Below are positions 6,273-7,367 of a stretch of DNA of 7,367 nt, piece after piece (the first letter of the stretch is position 1; the number at the start of each line of letters is the position of its first letter). This DNA is from Spirochaeta sp. (GTDB taxonomy: Bacteria; Spirochaetota; Spirochaetia; Sphaerochaetales; Sphaerochaetaceae). The stretch covers positions 1 through 7,367 of the forward strand of contig JAIMZO010000075.1 in assembly GCA_020054965.1 (NCBI GenBank). Reading direction: 5' to 3'. The position numbers were made by a program, and so were the translations under genes. The notes below the pieces were generated by a model. It worked only from the letters and a program-made list of their open reading frames with translations, did not search any database and was not told the DNA's origin.

Positions 6273-6890
6273 GACGTGACCCTTACCTGCCCCCACTGTA
6301 AGAGGGAACACCCCCATACCCTCACCCCGTTCATAGACCTCCAAAAACAACCAAAGCAGAGATTGGGCATCCTTACCGATAGCCTCTTCAGTGTCACCTG
6401 TCCTGCTTGCAAGAGACAGTACACGGTACTGCATGAACTGCTGGTGGTAGATGAAACTACAAAATGGGCAATAATGCTCATTCCAAACACCGAGCACGAG
6501 CAGGTGGATGGGAAGGTAACAGGTCGGGAGGACCTCGATTCCTATACGCTGAGACTCGTGAATACAACGGCCTCCCTGAAAGAGAAACTCCTGATCTGGG
6601 AGCAAGGCCTCGATGACCGCACAGTAGAGCTATGCAAGCTCTACCTCTCCCTCCAACTACAGGAAACGGAATACCAGCTCTTCTTCACGAAACAGGAAAA
6701 AGAGCTGGATACGCTGTACTTCACGGTTCTCAACAAGGATGGATCCCTTGAGGGATCCATCAGTTGTGAGCATGGTCTGTATAGTCAGCTCCACGTGAAT
6801 GCAGTATCCTTCCCTCTCCAGAAAGGATACTTCACACGTATAGACAGGCAGTGGGCTGAGCAGAACATCAGAAACAGCGTTGCCCAGTAA
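6267..6890 (+). CDS. CpXC-domain protein (putative zinc ribbon), function unknown
   Basis: A 207-residue cytosolic protein of the CpXC family, whose function is not established. Two Cys pairs, CPHC (Cys8, Cys11) and CPAC (Cys45, Cys48), flank a stretch expected to fold as one zinc ribbon. They are followed by QYTVLHELLVVDE and a MLIP motif, as is usual in the family. The second half (about 85-207) contains LKEKLLIWEQGLDDRTVEL, a pattern I associate with other CpXC proteins, then a helical and a beta-rich part I cannot assign. The start is GTG at 6267, nine bases after the Shine-Dalgarno AGGAG (6253-6257). A later start would lose the first Cys pair. The gene begins 22 nt after the terminator stem, so it needs read-through or a promoter inside rlmKL. 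Its 3' end overlaps the convergent dehydrogenase gene by 23 bp. No signal peptide or membrane segment is seen. Confidence 0.8.
   Translation: MQDVTLTCPHCKREHPHTLTPFIDLQKQPKQRLGILTDSLFSVTCPACKRQYTVLHELLVVDETTKWAIMLIPNTEHEQVDGKVTGREDLDSYTLRLVNTTASLKEKLLIWEQGLDDRTVELCKLYLSLQLQETEYQLFFTKQEKELDTLYFTVLNKDGSLEGSISCEHGLYSQLHVNAVSFPLQKGYFTRIDRQWAEQNIRNSVAQ
6738..6761. repeat. Perfect 24-bp palindrome inside the CpXC gene
   Basis: GATGGATCCCT (6738-6748) and AGGGATCCATC (6751-6761) are perfect inverted repeats with two bases between them, coding for Asp-Gly-Ser-Leu-Glu-Gly-Ser-Ile. No T-run follows on the plus strand, so it is not a standard terminator for this gene. On the minus strand it is followed by CTTGTTG and lies about 107 nt beyond the dehydrogenase stop. 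There it could act as a transcript-end hairpin. Confidence 0.6.
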
Positions 6891-7367
6891 CCTTGTTGCA
6901 GGTATCGCACTGATAACAGATCTCATGCTCCATCACATCTCCCTTCACATAGCTTTCAATGCTCTTGAGCGTCGTGAGTGCTATATTCTGGAGCGCTTCC
7001 TTGGTAAGGAATGCCTGGTGACTGGTGACCAGTACATTGGGCATCGAGATCAGGAGCATGAGGATGTCATCATCAAGGATGGTGGCGCTTCTATCTTCAT
7101 AGAAGAGTTCAGCCTCCTCCTCGTACACATCCAGTGCGGCACCTCCAATCTTCTTGCTCCGAATACCTTCCAAGAGTGCCAGGCTGTCAACCAAGGCACC
7201 ACGGGAGGTGTTGATCAATACAACCCCGTCTTTCATCTTGGCGATACTCTCCCGACCTACCAGATGGAAGGAATCCTCTGTCAGGGGACAATGGAGACTT
7301 ATGATGTCACTCTCCCTGCAAAGCTCCTCAAAACTGCAGTAGTCAACAGCAATCGATTCATTGGGAT
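6868..7367 (-). CDS. ldhA: D-lactate dehydrogenase, LdhA type (C-terminal part, 5' end beyond the edge)
   Basis: The last 165 codons of a D-isomer-specific 2-hydroxyacid dehydrogenase, which reduces pyruvate to D-lactate with NADH to regenerate NAD+ in fermentation. The visible part reads SDIISLHCPLTED, then NTSRGALVDS with the substrate-binding Arg, DVYEEE with the catalytic-pair Glu exactly 29 residues later, and TSHQAFLT with the catalytic His 32 residues after that. These spacings and the HQAFLT signature are those of E. coli LdhA (R235, E264, H296), which separates it from phosphoglycerate and glycerate dehydrogenases. The N-terminal half and start lie outside the window. Unusually, after KGDVMEHEI the protein continues with CYQCDTCNKVTGQRCF, a C-X2-C-X2-C-X7-C tail that the E. 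coli enzyme lacks. The final codons overlap the convergent CpXC gene by 23 bp. Confidence 0.9.
   Translation of the reverse strand, partial: PNESIAVDYCSFEELCRESDIISLHCPLTEDSFHLVGRESIAKMKDGVVLINTSRGALVDSLALLEGIRSKKIGGAALDVYEEEAELFYEDRSATILDDDILMLLISMPNVLVTSHQAFLTKEALQNIALTTLKSIESYVKGDVMEHEICYQCDTCNKVTGQRCF

Noticed and set aside
6123..6605. Open frame of 160 codons, minus strand, across the terminator and CpXC gene
   Set aside because: It crosses the terminator hairpin and opposes two supported genes; no motif or ribosome site was found.
7020..7032. ACTGGT-G-ACCAGT palindrome in the dehydrogenase gene as a terminator for the CpXC transcript
   Set aside because: The arms are only 6 bp, the centre is one base and no T-run follows, so it is likely chance in coding DNA.

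Overview
The window is about 50% GC, dense and ordinary bacterial chromosome, with no tRNA, rRNA, insertion sequence or CRISPR array visible. Gene content (long basic N-terminus on FtsH, fused RlmKL, PTR1-like reductase, CpXC protein, fermentative D-lactate dehydrogenase, secreted TolC-type protein) fits an anaerobic or fermentative double-membraned bacterium. My best guess is a spirochaete of the Sphaerochaeta group. That is an inference from overall protein flavour, not from a marker gene, and I hold it at about even odds.

Left part (1-962), minus strand: the first 54 codons of a secreted TolC-like outer-membrane efflux protein enter from the left edge. Upstream of it lies a complete pteridine-reductase-like short-chain dehydrogenase. 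A 94-bp gap between them carries a weak promoter candidate and a 7-bp inverted repeat that could be an operator.

Centre (963-6252), plus strand: a 102-bp divergent intergenic region holds two good sigma-70-type promoters facing opposite ways that share one -35 region. The rightward promoter starts a tight three-gene operon, ftsH - hslO - rlmKL. Both junctions are 4-bp ATGA overlaps, and the operon is closed by a strong rho-independent terminator. The products are the membrane AAA+ protease, the redox-activated holdase Hsp33 and the bifunctional 23S rRNA methyltransferase. Together they form a protein and ribosome quality-control cluster.

Right part (6253-7367): a GTG-started CpXC-domain zinc-ribbon protein of unknown function begins only 22 nt after the terminator stem. 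It runs tail-to-tail into a D-lactate dehydrogenase (minus strand, 5' end cut by the right edge). The two reading frames overlap by 23 bp. The overlap encodes part of an unusual cysteine-rich tail on the dehydrogenase. No intergenic stretch exceeds 300 bp.

No wholly new system is evident. The best leads are the Cys-rich D-LDH tail formed at the convergent overlap, the shared -35 divergent promoter with a near-leaderless reductase transcript, and the CpXC gene apparently placed behind a terminator.
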